A DNA stretch of 64,000 nt from Tetradesmus obliquus. Lineage: Eukaryota > Chlorophyta > Chlorophyceae > Sphaeropleales > Scenedesmaceae. Numbering within the stretch: the stretch's first letter is position 1; each line of letters starts with the position of its first letter. The translations under genes and the position numbers were made by a program. Location: assembly GCA_030272155.1 (NCBI GenBank), contig CP126198.1, positions 4,588,001 through 4,652,000 of the forward strand, in the 5' to 3' direction. The notes below the pieces were generated by a model that searched no databases, was not told where the DNA came from, and saw nothing but the letters and a program-made list of their open reading frames with translations. Shown one piece after another: positions 34,858 through 47,183 of this stretch.

Positions 34858-35113
34858 ATGGTGCCGCATTCTGCCGGCCCAGCCTCACGAAGCAGCGGCA
34901 TCAGCATAGAGGTGCCATTAGCAAACGGCAGCAGCACTGCCAGCCGCACAACGGCCAGCAGCACAGTTGGGTTCTGCAGCATGCGCCCTGCACAATGCTC
35001 TACTGCTACAACCGCAGGCGAAGCAGCAGCAGCAGCAGCACGACCAGCCGGCTTGAAGCTGTCTGTGCTGCTGGCGATTGGGCTGGGAACCATCTTGGAA
35101 TGTGAGTGAGGTG

Positions 35114-35169
<56 letters not shown>

Positions 35170-35489
35170 CTTGTTGTGCTGACTGTAGTGCTGTTGCCTG
35201 GTGCAGTGCCACTGCACAGAGGTTGCATAGCGCATGCTTCAGCAGTGGTGCTGGTATCAGCAAGAGCTTGCTGCTACAGTTGTTGGACGTGCCACACAGC
35301 CAGCAGCAGCAGCAGCAGCAGCATTGCAAGGCAGCAGCGGCAGGCAGCAGCTGGTCTTTTCTGCAGCTCCTATGCTGGGGCTTTCAAATGCTCATCCTGC
35401 AGAGGTGTCACACAACATCAGCAGCGCAAGGACAGGCATTGTTGCGTCTGCATTCAAGAGCTTGCTGCATCTTCTGGTGAATGTGCTGC

Positions 35490-35533
<44 letters not shown>

Positions 35534-36079
35534 GCACCGTCACGACGACAACACATCACAACAGGGTATGACTTCACAGTGAGTAACAGCCCGGATTTCA
35601 GAAGCAGATGTGTGATTTCTCAGCAAGCACAGCTCGCCCCAGCCACCACCTTCCTGCAGCCACATCAAACGCGCCTGCAGCAGCTGCTGCCACCATCTTT
35701 ACTGTGCTGCCACACCTGCATCGGCTGGCTGAACAAATGATATGCCATCTGCAGTACAACTGGCATGCCTTTGATTATGCCTTCACTGCACCACAGCAAC
35801 TGCCTGCTGCACTCAAGTTGCAAATGCATGCACACTGTGCATGCACCATGCATTGAATGCTCTGCAACCCTTATGCAACGTGCCATCCCTTGCTTGAATG
35901 CCGCAACATGCTATTTGATGTGGTGAAGTGACATGTTACGTGACATGTTATATGACATGCCAGATCTACACAAAGATGACGCGAGAAGGTGGCGGCGGCA
36001 ACATCTTGGCTCGTGTGTTCTTCCCTCCTGGGGATGCAGCGGCACAAGCACTGGCAGTGTGGGGCGTCTTTGCAGGTGC

Positions 36080-36115
<36 letters not shown>

Positions 36116-37329
36116 GCAGAAGCAGCAGCAGCAATGTGCCGGTGACACAAGTGGAGCTGGACCTGGTGTGACACACATGCGCATTTGGATCTCGTGCAGT
36201 TTGAGCAGCAACAGCAGCCCGCCGAGCACTGCTCTGCAGTCTTCCTGCCCGCCGCACCCCCAAACCAACATGCACCATATCTATGCCTGCCACCTCGACA
36301 CTGCCAAACACTGCCGCACTGCAGTGGGCTTTGTGACGCGGCCGCTGGGTGCGCTGCTATTCGGCCGTTTCGGGGATACTCACAGGGCCCTGATCAGCGT
36401 TCTGCCGTCATATCTCACTGAACCCACACCAGATTGCGCATATCTGAACCCTGCTTGCTGCACACCGTTATCCTGCAGTCGGCTTCGTGACCCGGCCGCT
36501 GGGTGCGCTGCTATTCGGTCATTTTGGCGACACCCGTGGCAGAGGCATCACGCTGCTGCTGAGTGTGCTGGGCATGGGTGTGCCAACAGTGCTCATAGGC
36601 TGCCTGCCGGGATACACGGAGATCGGCATTGCTGCACCAGCGCTGCTGGTAGCACTGCGAGCAGTGCAGGGCATAGCCATGGGTGAGCGTTTGATGGAGC
36701 TTGTAGGGTGGGTGCTTGGGCATAAGTTTTGGTGGTTGGTTGGCATGCAGGGTGTAGGGTTGGGGCAGCAGTGCAAACTGTAGAGGTGGCAACCGACTGT
36801 GGATGCTGTTTGACAGTTTTGCTGGTCATACTTCAAAAACATACGCTTGGTATGCTTCCATGGCAGCGCCAGCTGAGGCTGTTGAGTCGCGTCATTAAAA
36901 CTGGCTTGCACCCAACAGCAGCTGTGTCTGTATCTGTCCATGTCAAGCCAGCAATGACACTCGGCATTGCTCACACAAACATCGACTGCTGCTAGCGCTG
37001 ACACTCTGCACATGCCTGCCGCTGCTGCTGCTCCTGTCTGCATTTTGTGGCTGTGGCTTGACCTGCAGGAGGCGAGTTCGGCACGGTGCGTGGCAGTGCT
37101 CAAGTAGCTTCTGTGGCAGCACAGAAACTGATGTCTACATGCATGCAGCCAAGGCTTGCAGATTGCTGCAGCAGTGACTGCAGCAGCAGCGAGTGGGTGC
37201 TGCAGCATCTCATTGTCACGGTGTGTGTTCTGCACGCCAGGGTGCTGCAACAGCTCAGCAGCGGTGACAGTAGCAGCAGACGCGGCAGCCAGTGCACCAT
37301 GCTTGCGCCCGCACACGCTGCGAAGAGCA

Positions 37330-37378
<49 letters not shown>

Positions 37379-37725
37379 AGGCGCTGGTGTACCTGTACGA
37401 GGTGGCCCCTGAGCATCAAAAGGGCCTGCTGTCCTCCCTTGGCTGCGTGTGCTTAGGTCTGGGGGTAGCACTGGGGGCAGCAGTGGTGGCGGCGGTGGGC
37501 GCGTTCATGCCGCCAGGTGCGTAGCTGTGACTAGCAAAGTACTCGCTTGACACACGTGGTACAAGTTGAGTACTTGCTGGTGACGAGCTGCTGGTGCTGC
37601 TTGCGTGGCTGTGACTGGTTGGGGGCTGCTGACAACTGCGGCCTTTCCGCACTGAGAGTCGCTGCTTTGCAGGTGCAACAAATGGAGCTGTGTAACAGTT
37701 CCTTACATGCTTCTGCTGCCATTCC

Positions 37726-37762
<37 letters not shown>

Positions 37763-38355
37763 TGCAGCCTCGCTGGTGACGCTGGGCTGGCGCATCCCGT
37801 TCCTGGCGTCATCACTGACACTGGTGGCTGCCATCATCGTGCGCTTCAACATGCCCGAGTGAGTCGGCTGATGTGTACATACTTGATGGTTTGCTTGCTC
37901 CCTCTCTATCAGACGCGCTTGTTGTTGCATTCAGTTATCCGCAACACGGGCACTGTCCCTGTTAACCTGTTATTGCTGACACTGGTGGCGGCCATGGTTG
38001 TGCGCTTCAACATGCCCGAGTGAGTGCACAACGGCATACTTCCTACTTGCTTGAGCTTGTAGTAGCTTGCAGCAACTGATCCGTTGTGTGTGGGTGTGCT
38101 GTGTTGCTGTGGAAACCATCTGGCATCAGCACTGTACAACCACCACCACAGCAGCGGCCTGCCATGCCGCATGGCAGCAGTATGCTGCTCAGCACTGTCT
38201 GCCCTCCTCCTGAGCTCACTTTTGTACTGGTGCGTTGACACCTGCTTGTTTTGTCTCCCTGCGTTCAGGTCAACAGAGTTTGCCATCAGCCATGATGAGA
38301 TCGAACAGGAGTTTCACCGCCGCCTGCAGCAGCAGCAGCAGCAGCGCCGCAAGCA

Positions 38356-38386
<31 letters not shown>

Positions 38387-40624
38387 GCCGCAAACAGCAG
38401 CAGCAGGCCCAGCCGCTATAGCTGCAGCCTTGCTCCCATCCCTTCATGCTCAGACTTGAGCTGCAGCACCCGGCTGGAAGGTGTTACAAATTATAATTCA
38501 AATTTAAAAAATAACAACAGCCGGCTCGATGATCTGGAGGCGGTGCGGAAGCTGCTGCTTGCTGAGAGGCACTATGTGCCAGTGGTGGAGCTGTTGCGGG
38601 GCCACTGGGGTGCACTGCTGCTGCAGTGCGGCTACCAAGCATGTGAGTGGATCGTTTGTTGGACCACCGGTCTTGTTGCTATGTATTCTGGTGTGATGTG
38701 ATGCATGGTAGCACGTACATTGTTTTGCCCCACGATACTGCGCTGTGGCGCAGTGCGGCTGCCAAGCATGCGAGTGCCAGAAGCTACTGCTATGTGATGC
38801 TGTGCTGTACATGACCTGCATGGTTTTATTGCTTGCAGTCAGCGCAAAAACCTGCTATCGCTACTGAGAAGTTCAAGTGAAGTTGTTGACATGCTGCGTT
38901 CGTTGTGGTTCCGGCAACGCAGCAAACACCTTGCTCGACACATGCATGTGCTTGTTGTACTAAATCTGTCACGATGTGCATTGCAGGGATCGCCGCTGCG
39001 CTGCATTTGGGCATCAACTGGCTGTTCAAACATTTGAAGCTGTTGCAGGTGCATCTGCGCTTGTGAATGTACTGCTCTATGTGCCATGTGCATTGCAGGG
39101 AGTGCTGCTGCGCTGCATTTGGGCATCAACTGGCTCCCCGGCTACTTCCTGAGGCAGGCGGGGCTGCCACAGGCCCTCGTGCTGTGGATGCTGCTGTCAT
39201 CCATTGCGCTGTTTGCTGCTGCGGTGCTGGCAGCGGGGGCAGCAAGCGACAGAGGGGTGGGCCGGCTGCGGGCGACGATGGTGGTGTGCGGCATTGCAGG
39301 CAAGTATATTCTACATATATGAATTGGTTGCCGCTGTTGGTTTTGGTGTGGATCTACTAAGTTCACTAGTGCGGTTTGCTTGCAGTCAGGAGGCAGTGTG
39401 TCTGTGACGTCAGTGCAGAGCATCGGGTCGTGCAGTCCCTCGTGCTGTGGATGCTGCTGTCATGCATTGCGCTGTTTGCTGCTGCTGTGCTGGCGGCCGG
39501 GGCTGCAAGCGACAGGGGCGTGGGCCGGCTGCGGGCGGCAATGGCTGTGTGCGGCATCGCAGGCAAGTGTAGGGCGCTGACCCTGGTGATGATATATAGC
39601 TGATATCAGAAATCCAGAGGGTGCAACGCTCAGTGATTGAAGACATCTCAGGCACAAGAAGCACGATGACACAGTACAATGCTAGCTGGCTAGTTTCTTC
39701 TGTTGCCCCTGCTGCAGCCGGTCTTGCTGGCTTGCGACATGCAGCCAAAGCACCACCATGCTGCAGCAACCCTAATGTGGTGCACTGGCTGACTGCCTAC
39801 ATCCTTGCTGCTGCTGCAGCCATCAGCTCTATCCCCATGTTCATCGCCCTCAGCAGCAGGTCCCTTGCCGCCTGCTGGCTGACTCAAGCTGCCACGCTGG
39901 CGCTTGCGGGCGCTGCTGCGGGCATGCTGCCAGCTATGTGCTGCTCGCTGTACCCTGCTGGGGTGCGCATCAGCGGCGTGTGCCTGGGCTTCCATGCAGG
40001 TGCGATAGTGCGTGCTGTGTGCATGCCCAGAAGGTCATGACAGATCGTTGTTGCAGTGAATTTTACGTGTGTTTGTGATCATTGGCATGTGCTATTGCGC
40101 GTACCTGGCTGGTCACGTCTGCTGCAGTTGCGCCTGCCCATCGTTGCTCTGCATGTTGAGTGCAGCAAGCAGGTCACGTGCAGGGTTAGCTATACATGCA
40201 TCGCAGTGTTTGGTGCATTCGCTGTGCATGTGGATCAGTGACCAGCCTCGGTAGCAGTCAATGTGCTCTGCTCTTTTCTGGTTCAAACGTGAATGCCACA
40301 TGACAAGAGTGACATGGTGAACTCCTGCCTGGCTTGTGCTGTTGCGCTGCCGTGTCCTCGCCCCTTGCAGGCATGCTTGCTTTTGGCGGTGAGGCGCGTG
40401 ACTGCGACTGTTGGTGGGATCTGGATTGACAGGTGGCTTCATGTAATCAGAAAGCAGTGTGTCTGCAGCTGCAGCCGGCAGTATGCTGTGCGCACACGTG
40501 GACCACAGCACAGTAAATTTCGCTGTTGGATCACGCCATTGCAATGCGTGCTTGCTTGTGCAGTCTCAACTTGTAACCAACCATATCACCGCGTGACTGG
40601 GCACCACTTCTTTTCTGCCTGCAA

Positions 40625-40673
<49 letters not shown>

Positions 40674-40824
40674 AGTGCTGACGCCGGTGGTGCTCTCAGC
40701 CATAAAGACAGCAGCCGGCCCGCTGCTGCTGGCGCCCGGTGCCTGGATGACTGCGCTGGCTGTGCTCAGCATTGTCTGCGCTGCAGCGCTTGCCCGCATG
40801 TTCCCGCATGCTAATGGGGCTTGA
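34858..40824 (+). CDS. major facilitator transporter, metabolite:H+ symporter (MHS) type
   Basis: Proton-coupled carrier of the ProP/ShiA-like MHS group; the substrate is not predictable. Eleven exons: 34858-35101, 35565-35578, 35964-36075, 36479-36682, 37069-37085, 37381-37516, 37768-37858, 38269-38642, 39099-39299, 39820-39999 and 40676-40824 (573 residues). An in-frame stop 12 nt upstream fixes the start. Visible in order: a cytosolic N-terminus, TM1 (LSVLLAIGLGTILEWYDF), then VGFVTRPLGALLFGHFGDTRGRG (124-146), the MFS loop 2-3 motif. GGEFGT (192-197) and LGWRIPFL are MHS hallmarks. The central cytosolic loop carries a Gln-rich insert. C-terminal helices contain GINWLPGYF, SDRGVGRLRA, LYPAGVRISGV and a closing VLTPVVLSAIK. 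Exons 2 and 5 are only 14 and 17 nt. The intron after 39299 appears to use a GC donor. The gene stands between two gene-poor stretches. Confidence 0.9.
35115..35168 (+). repeat. (CTG)n microsatellite in the first MHS-transporter intron
   Basis: An almost uninterrupted run of about 17 CTG units shortly after the first donor. Confidence 0.95.
36325..36378 (+). repeat. upstream copy of the start of MHS exon 36479-36682
   Basis: Repeats the acceptor and GFVTRPLGALLFG.FGDT-coding start, then diverges. Confidence 0.88.
37331..37380 (+). repeat. (CTG)n tract ending at an MHS-gene acceptor
   Basis: About 16 CTG units end in CAG, which is the splice acceptor of exon 37381. Similar tracts end at 37767 and 40675 in the same gene. 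Confidence 0.92.
37976..38021 (+). repeat. downstream copy of the end of MHS exon 37768-37858
   Basis: Repeats LTLVAAM.VRFNMPE with the same GTGAGT donor. Confidence 0.88.
38984..39573 (+). repeat. copies flanking MHS exon 39099-39299
   Basis: About 38984-39030 is an upstream copy of the exon start (AALHLGINWL). About 39434-39565 is a long downstream copy of the exon end (LVLWMLLS.IALFAAAVLAAG...) and keeps the GCAAGT donor. Confidence 0.9.
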
Positions 40825-43800
40825 TTTGCTATCACGCTGTCATGGCCACCTGTGCCTGTAACGTGGCATGCTGGGGTTGGTGATGCTGGTCCCCGGCGCC
40901 TGGATGACTGCGCTGGCTGCGCTGAGCATTGCTGTGCTGCAGCGCTTGCCCGCCTGTTCCCGCATGCTAATGGGGCTTGACGTGCTGACAGGTGCAGGCG
41001 CATCAGTGACTTGCAGTGTGGCATGCTTAGGGTTGGTGCTGTGCGCTGCAGCGCGGGCGCGGCTGTTCTTGCACGCCAATTGGACTTGACACGCTCTCAG
41101 GCACGCCTGTGCCTGCTACGAGCTGGGGTTGGTGCGCTGCAGCGCTGGCGCGACTGTCTCCCCACGGCAATGGAGCTTGATATGCTCTTGAGCGCGCCTG
41201 CGCCTGTATGACGTGGCATGTTGGGGCTGGTGCTGTATGCTGCAGCAGCACATTCCAATGCATAGACAGCACACGTCCTTGTGCACAGCAGACTGAATAA
41301 GACGATGGTTGAAGGACTGCATGTGTTGGAAGTGGATGTGTGGTGAAGCTTTTAGCAGTTGCAGGGCCTTGAAAAAGTGTGTATAAAGTTTGTGAGCCGC
41401 AGGCTCATCTGTACAGCTGTTTCATTTGCGGCTGTTGCTTTGCTTGCCTGCACATGTCGGACTGTGTGGGACTGCGCCTGCTGTCGGTCACAGCAAGTAT
41501 ATAGCCCTGTTACATCCCCCGAGTGTCTTCAGCACTGCAGTACAGCGCATGCGGGTTCTACTGTTGCACCGTGTGGAAGTCCTTGTGCCTTTGGAAGGGT
41601 ATATATATTTTCTCTTTGGTAGGCTTGGCGACTTGCGGGCAGCGTTGCTGCAAGTGCTTGCAATTAATGTTGTTCTGCTGCAAGCGTGCACAGGATCTGT
41701 TGCACAGCTTCCGCTAGTTGGCGCGCATGCTTTCTGCGCTGCATCAGCACAATACAGGATTTGGCATGCACGCATGTGCAGTTGCTGGTCTGGCTGCTGC
41801 TGTTCAACTGGAGGCTGTAAATGGTTCTGCTGTACTGCTACTGGCACGGCTACTGCGTTAGATAGTATCAGCACTGCCCTTGTGTTTTGCTTTCGTGTTG
41901 TTGAGACAGCCGTAGATTTGAAGTCATGTAGTGTCCTGCAGTTTGCCACTTGTTGAGTATCTCTGGTAGGCAGTCAACTGCGGCTGCGATTGTTTACTGT
42001 GCTAAGTACTGTTTTGTACTTAAAGCTGTCTCAACGGACCACCTGCCAGTGGCGTGCACGCAATTTAGTCGTAAGGTGTTACAGGGTATACTGCGCTTGT
42101 GCCTTTGTCACGGCACTGTTTCATTGTGTGCAGATTGGCGGCTTCCATTTGCAATTGACTCGTTTTCCGCCGCAGCTTCATTGGAGTTGCAAAAGAGATA
42201 CTTTTCAATGCCAATCGGATTGGTTGTTGATTGTTGAGAGAGGAAGCCTGTATCATGTCACAATATGTTAAATATGTACCAAGTGTGGTATGTTTCCAGG
42301 GGCATATAGTGCTCTGCTTTCTCTTGTCTACCTGCACTTGACCTGTCGCAAGGTCTGGCGTGCAGTGTGCTGCAGATCAGCACGGTCCACACCGCTTATG
42401 CTCTGTCTGCAGGTGTTTGGGCCTTGTGTGAGTGGTCAGCAGGCGCTCAAGGGCTCAATAAGATTTGTTCGCAGATCTGCTGCGCGTTTTGCTTTTTGCG
42501 TGGCCTTCATGCTGCTGGTGCTGTACTCCACAGCATAGCATTGTCAAGTTGTCAGCTTCCCAGTGGATGGCTGGGCAGCCACGGCCCTAACACTCAATCG
42601 TTTTGTATGCATCATGCGTGAGTCACGTCATGGGGTAAGGATGCACTCTGCTGCCATAACTCACGACAAAGAAAGCAGCTGCCGGCAGTACGAGCAGGCA
42701 GTACGAGCAGGCGGTACAAGCTCTGCATGAGCAGATGCTGCAATGGCAGCTACTGACGCACCAGGCGCTGTGCAGGGTTTTGCTTGTCAATACCCTGCAC
42801 TGTTTTTTTTAGTGTGTCTGAGATCTGGGTCTTTTGCAGCACTGCAGTTGCTACATGTTATGTATGCAACATCTTGAGAGCTTATGTGCCTGCCGCATAC
42901 GCATGCCATGCACCTGTTGGGATGCGTGTATGTGAATTACTTTTTTGATACAGCTGCGCCGCGGTTACGCAGTGTGGTGCTGCTCCTTTTCCTCTTGTGT
43001 GCCCTTTTTCAAGACTCCATAGGTTGATTAAAAGAGTGTCAAATTTTACAAGCTGTAAAGCACCTGTGCACCTTGATGATGCCTGCAAACTGCTGCTGAG
43101 TGGTACTGACTAAGAGTCAGAGACCAGACAACTCAATTTGCATGGTATCCTGCATGCTCTGCGCAGATGCCGCACGTACAGTCGGCAACAGCGACTTTGT
43201 ATAATGTTACAGCAATAAGCCTGCAGGTTGCAGCCACACAGCCTGTCAGCATGCGGCAATGGCTGCGAATCAGCAACGCAACTCACAACTTTCTGCCCTT
43301 GGCAGATGCAATGACTATGGCTTGAAGCAGAGCACTTGCATGCAAGTGCATCTGCTACTGCTTGGCATATGCCGAGGCAGCCATGCCTTCCATTGAAGCA
43401 CAAGGAGAAGCACGTGCAATGCTGGCATTTCAGTAGACACAAGTGCACACGACCACCACATCACTCCTGTGCATTTGAACCCATCCTGTGACAGCCTTAA
43501 AAGTGTGGTTGATATTGATGCTAGAAAAGCGCACAAAGCATATGCCAAGCAGGGTGACACCCCTGCTCTAATGCACATGTACAAGGCAAAGTTATGAACA
43601 CCTGATGGCTATGTTCAGCTGACTGCGCTGCAGCTGCGTGGAGTCAGCCAACACACGCTGTGTTAAAAACTATATCAGTAGTACCACAAAGCTTGTGTGC
43701 GACTGTATGACTGCTACAATCTTGCAGAAGGAAAACATTACTGGAGAGCTCCCTGCACCTCCTTCGCCTGCCAGCAGCAACTGAAAACCATCTCCACAAC

Positions 43801-44880
43801 TGTCACCATAGACTGCCGTCACAACATGCAAACTGTGCCCCTTAAACTGCCCTGCCGCGACGGCTGCTGCTACAAATCTGTACAAGCTGCGCCAAGCATA
43901 CTGACCACAACTGCGCATGCTGCACAGCAGCAGCTGCACACTGGACAGCTGCAAGCTCAAGCACACTTCACAATGGCCAACTGCCTCAATCTGAGCGTAC
44001 AACCAACACTCTACAGACAGAGACACACAACACAGCAGTGCCCCAGCACACATTGCCGAGCCGTGCCAACCACTACGCAAACACTTTATGACCAACCATT
44101 GACAATCCCCCCTCCCCAAGCAAGCAGATATCAGCAGAGACATCTGCTGCTAATGTACAGTTTCAACCACCACCATGTTATGTACACACATGCAGCAGGC
44201 GCAAGAAGCAGCAGCATGCACCACCCAAATGCACTGTCTACCCACCACAAGGCCCTCTGTACAAGCCGCTACGCTATCACACACCGCAAATCCCCCAATG
44301 CTTAAGCTGGCGAATCACCCAACCCCCAGAGCAAACAGCATGACCCCAGCCCAACAGCAGCTACCATCATCATCATGTTTACCATTTAAGCCATAGCAAC
44401 AGCATCTACCATGACGTAATGCCGCTGCTGCTGCCGCTGCTGCTGCCGGTGCTGCTGCCGCTGCTGCTGCCGCCGCTGCTGCTGCTGCTGCTGGAGCCCT
44501 TGCACACCTGGTCCAAGTCCCACTGCTGCTGCTCAGGAGGGGCCCTTGCATGCCTGATCACCATGCATACTGACCAAGCCGCTGTTGCTCAGATCAGATC
44601 GAACTCCGGACAAGATCAGATCGAGCGCTGGGGTGCCTGCGAGCCAACCGGCAGCACCGCCCCACCAGGTACTGCTGCTCACATCAGATCAGGTCAGATC
44701 AGATCGAACTCCGGACAAGATCAGATCGAGCCCTGGGGTGCCTGCTCCCACCACCGCCCCACCAGGCACTGCTGCTCACATCAGGTCAGATCAGATGAGA
44801 TCAAACCCCATCAGATCGAGCCCCCAACACTGCCCCACCAGGTATTGCTGCTCAGATCTGAATAATCAGATCAGATCTGA
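40825..44880. other. 4-kb stretch without a supportable gene, beginning with decayed copies of the last MHS exon
   Basis: About 40860-40980 repeats most of the last MHS exon (GAWMTALAALSI...RM.MGLD-like, with stop). Further, more diverged copies lie near 41027-41090, 41119-41180 and 41213-41255. Beyond 41300 nothing was recognised: open frames are short and lack family or splice support. Around 44420-44495 is a CTG/CCG run. From about 44580 to 44880 are partial copies of the end of the neighbouring minus-strand gene. Confidence 0.55.
44600..44880 (-). repeat. three or more copies of the 3' end of terminal exon 45064-44881
   Basis: Units near 44615-44675, 44720-44775 and 44780-44850 share the reverse complement of the VGRWWEHAPKGSI-coding end plus GATCTGATC-rich 3' sequence. 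They lie immediately downstream of the exon. Confidence 0.82.
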
Positions 44881-45405
44881 TCAGATCGAGCCCTTGGGCG
44901 CGTGCTCCCACCACCGCCCAACCAGGTACTGCACCGCGCGCTTGCCAGACTTGGGATCCAAGCAGCACTGCCTTGCCACCAGCACCTTGCCTTCCTCCTC
45001 AAACCGCATGTACTCCTCCAGGATGACGTCCACGTCGTTGCCAAACATTGGACGCGTCCAGACCCTGCAAGGGATTTGCAGCGCGTGGAATTTTGTGTGG
45101 AATTTTGTGTGCGCGTGTGCGGCAGCGCAGCGGCAGCGGCAACACCCATTGCCGTTGGAAACGTCGCACCCCAGCGCGTGAGTGGGAGAGTTGCTACACC
45201 AAGTTGCTGTGGATGCCGTTAGATGGATCCCTTAGGGGGTTTGTCCCAGTGGTGGCCTACTAGGTACTGCACGGCATGCTTGCCGCTCGCCACCTCGAGG
45301 CAGCACTGGCGCGTGACCAGCGTCTTGTTTTTGGGGCCCTCAAAGCGCACATACTCCTCTACTATGTAGTCTACTACGTTTGAAAACATCGGCCGTGTCA
45401 TGGTC
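44881..45405 (-). other. duplicated terminal exons (alternative C-termini)
   Basis: Exon A (45405-45219, stop TAA) and exon B (45064-44881, stop TGA) both follow an acceptor, both enter in phase 1 and encode homologous about 60-residue C-termini that differ mainly in the loop after RFE and before PKGSI. Only one can be used per transcript. Confidence 0.8.
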
Positions 45406-47148
45406 CTGCACAGCCAAACAGCCACACAAGGTTTTAGGGTTGAGCAGTCAAAGGTGCTTAGGGTTGAGCAATTGGATGTGCTGTTAAGGTTGAGCAGTGA
45501 AAGGGGTGGCGAGAACAAGATGCACAAGAGCCGGCAGAATCATGCACAGTGTGAAGGTTGAGCAGTTGAAGGGATGTGTTGCAGTCAAAGGGATGTGTCA
45601 ACAAGATGTGTCAACAGGATGGCGAGAACAGGAATGCACAAGAGCCGCCAGGAGCCACTGCTGCTGCGAGACCGCCGTCGCTGGAAAGCACAGGCAGCAG
45701 CCGATGTTTTCAAACGACGCCGGCCCGGCAGCAGCAGATTGAGCATTGCTCTGCGCTACAGCTGCATTGAGAAACAGTGCCGCACCACCACCAACAGCAG
45801 CAGCAGCAACACGCCGCACCTGAAGATGATGGTGCCACCGGTCGCAAAGAAGCGCCACCAGTAGCCCGCCACAGCCGTCAGGATCATTCCGTTTGCAGCC
45901 ACGCAGGGCAATGCCGCAAACCATCGCAAAACAGGGACGCAGCTGTTACAGGCCGCACACACAACAAACCCCAAATACAACAGACCAAAATCAGACTGCG
46001 CCGCCGCACCTGAGGATGATGGTGCCGTCGGCAGCAAAGAACAGCCGGCCATAGCTGCGGCCAGTCTTGACGCCGCTATGATGCCGATTGCTGCCATCAG
46101 AATGCGGCCACAATGCCAGGTTGCACATTACACGGGCGCAAACCACCCCAGATGGCAGCAACAACAACCCAATCTGAACAAAAGTAGACGGAAGCACTGC
46201 CGCACCTGAAGATGATGGTGCCGTCAGCCGCGAAGAAGATGCGCCCGTAGCTGCGCCCCGTCTTCAGGTCGCGCCGCAGCGCCCACGTCTTCTCCTCCTT
46301 CTGCGTCTTGTCGTAGTACTCCTGTGTAGCAAAAGAAAGCATGCAGCGTTTGTTGAAAGCAGTGCAGGGCCCTGAGCAGTGTGTCAAAAAAGCCTGCGGC
46401 CTCAAAGTGAAACTGCCATTTTCTGCCTCTTGTCGTAGTACTCCTGTGTATTTAGCAAAGCAGGACACAATACGCAGTTGTCATTGCAATGCCTGTGTGT
46501 TCAGATAGGCGCCCACGTCTTCTCCTCCTTCTGCGTCTTGTCGTAGTACTCCTGTTTAGCAAAAGAAAGCAGGGGGAACACGATGTGAGTGTGGTTGTTA
46601 TTGAAAGCCCACGTTGTTGAAAGCGCACAGCCAGGAGGCCCACGTCTCTTCCTCCTTCTGCGTCTTGTCGTAGTACTCCTGTGTAACATAAGAAAGCACG
46701 AGGCGTTTGTGCGAAAGCAGCGTGGCACAAAGGCCTGCAGCCTCACCCCAACCCGCCACCTTCTGTGTCTTGTCGTAGTACTCCTGGAGGCGAGAACCGC
46801 ACGCTGTGTTGATCAAGCAGTAGAATACAAAAGCCTGCGGCCTCACCCTACAACCTGAAACTGCTACCTACAGACACGGCAATTGAACAATGTTGCTAAC
46901 TTAGCAATGCTAAGTGAGGGGAGCCAGTCGCTGCACAGCTGCCTCAGCTACCAATGTAACGGCACCCCAAGGCGATGCCTCTGTCCTCACTTTCGGCCTA
47001 AAGACGATGCCTCTGTCCTCACTTTCGGCCTAAAGACCACGTCGCCTTACATCAACCCCTGACCATCGCACCTGGTAGCGCGGGAAGCCGGGCGGCACGA
47101 AGCGCGGCTTGACCATCATGTTCAGCTCCTTCTCCGTCTCCTCAAACT

Positions 47149-47183
<35 letters not shown>

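Noticed and set aside
35928..36686. 252-codon continuous frame on the plus strand, start of the MHS gene region
   Set aside because: Only 35964-36075 is coding in this frame; the rest is intron, and the downstream MHS exon is read in another frame.
43110..44305. Open frames of 112 to 202 codons on both strands
   Set aside because: No family similarity or convincing splice sites. Cys/His-rich composition is typical of translated non-coding DNA here.
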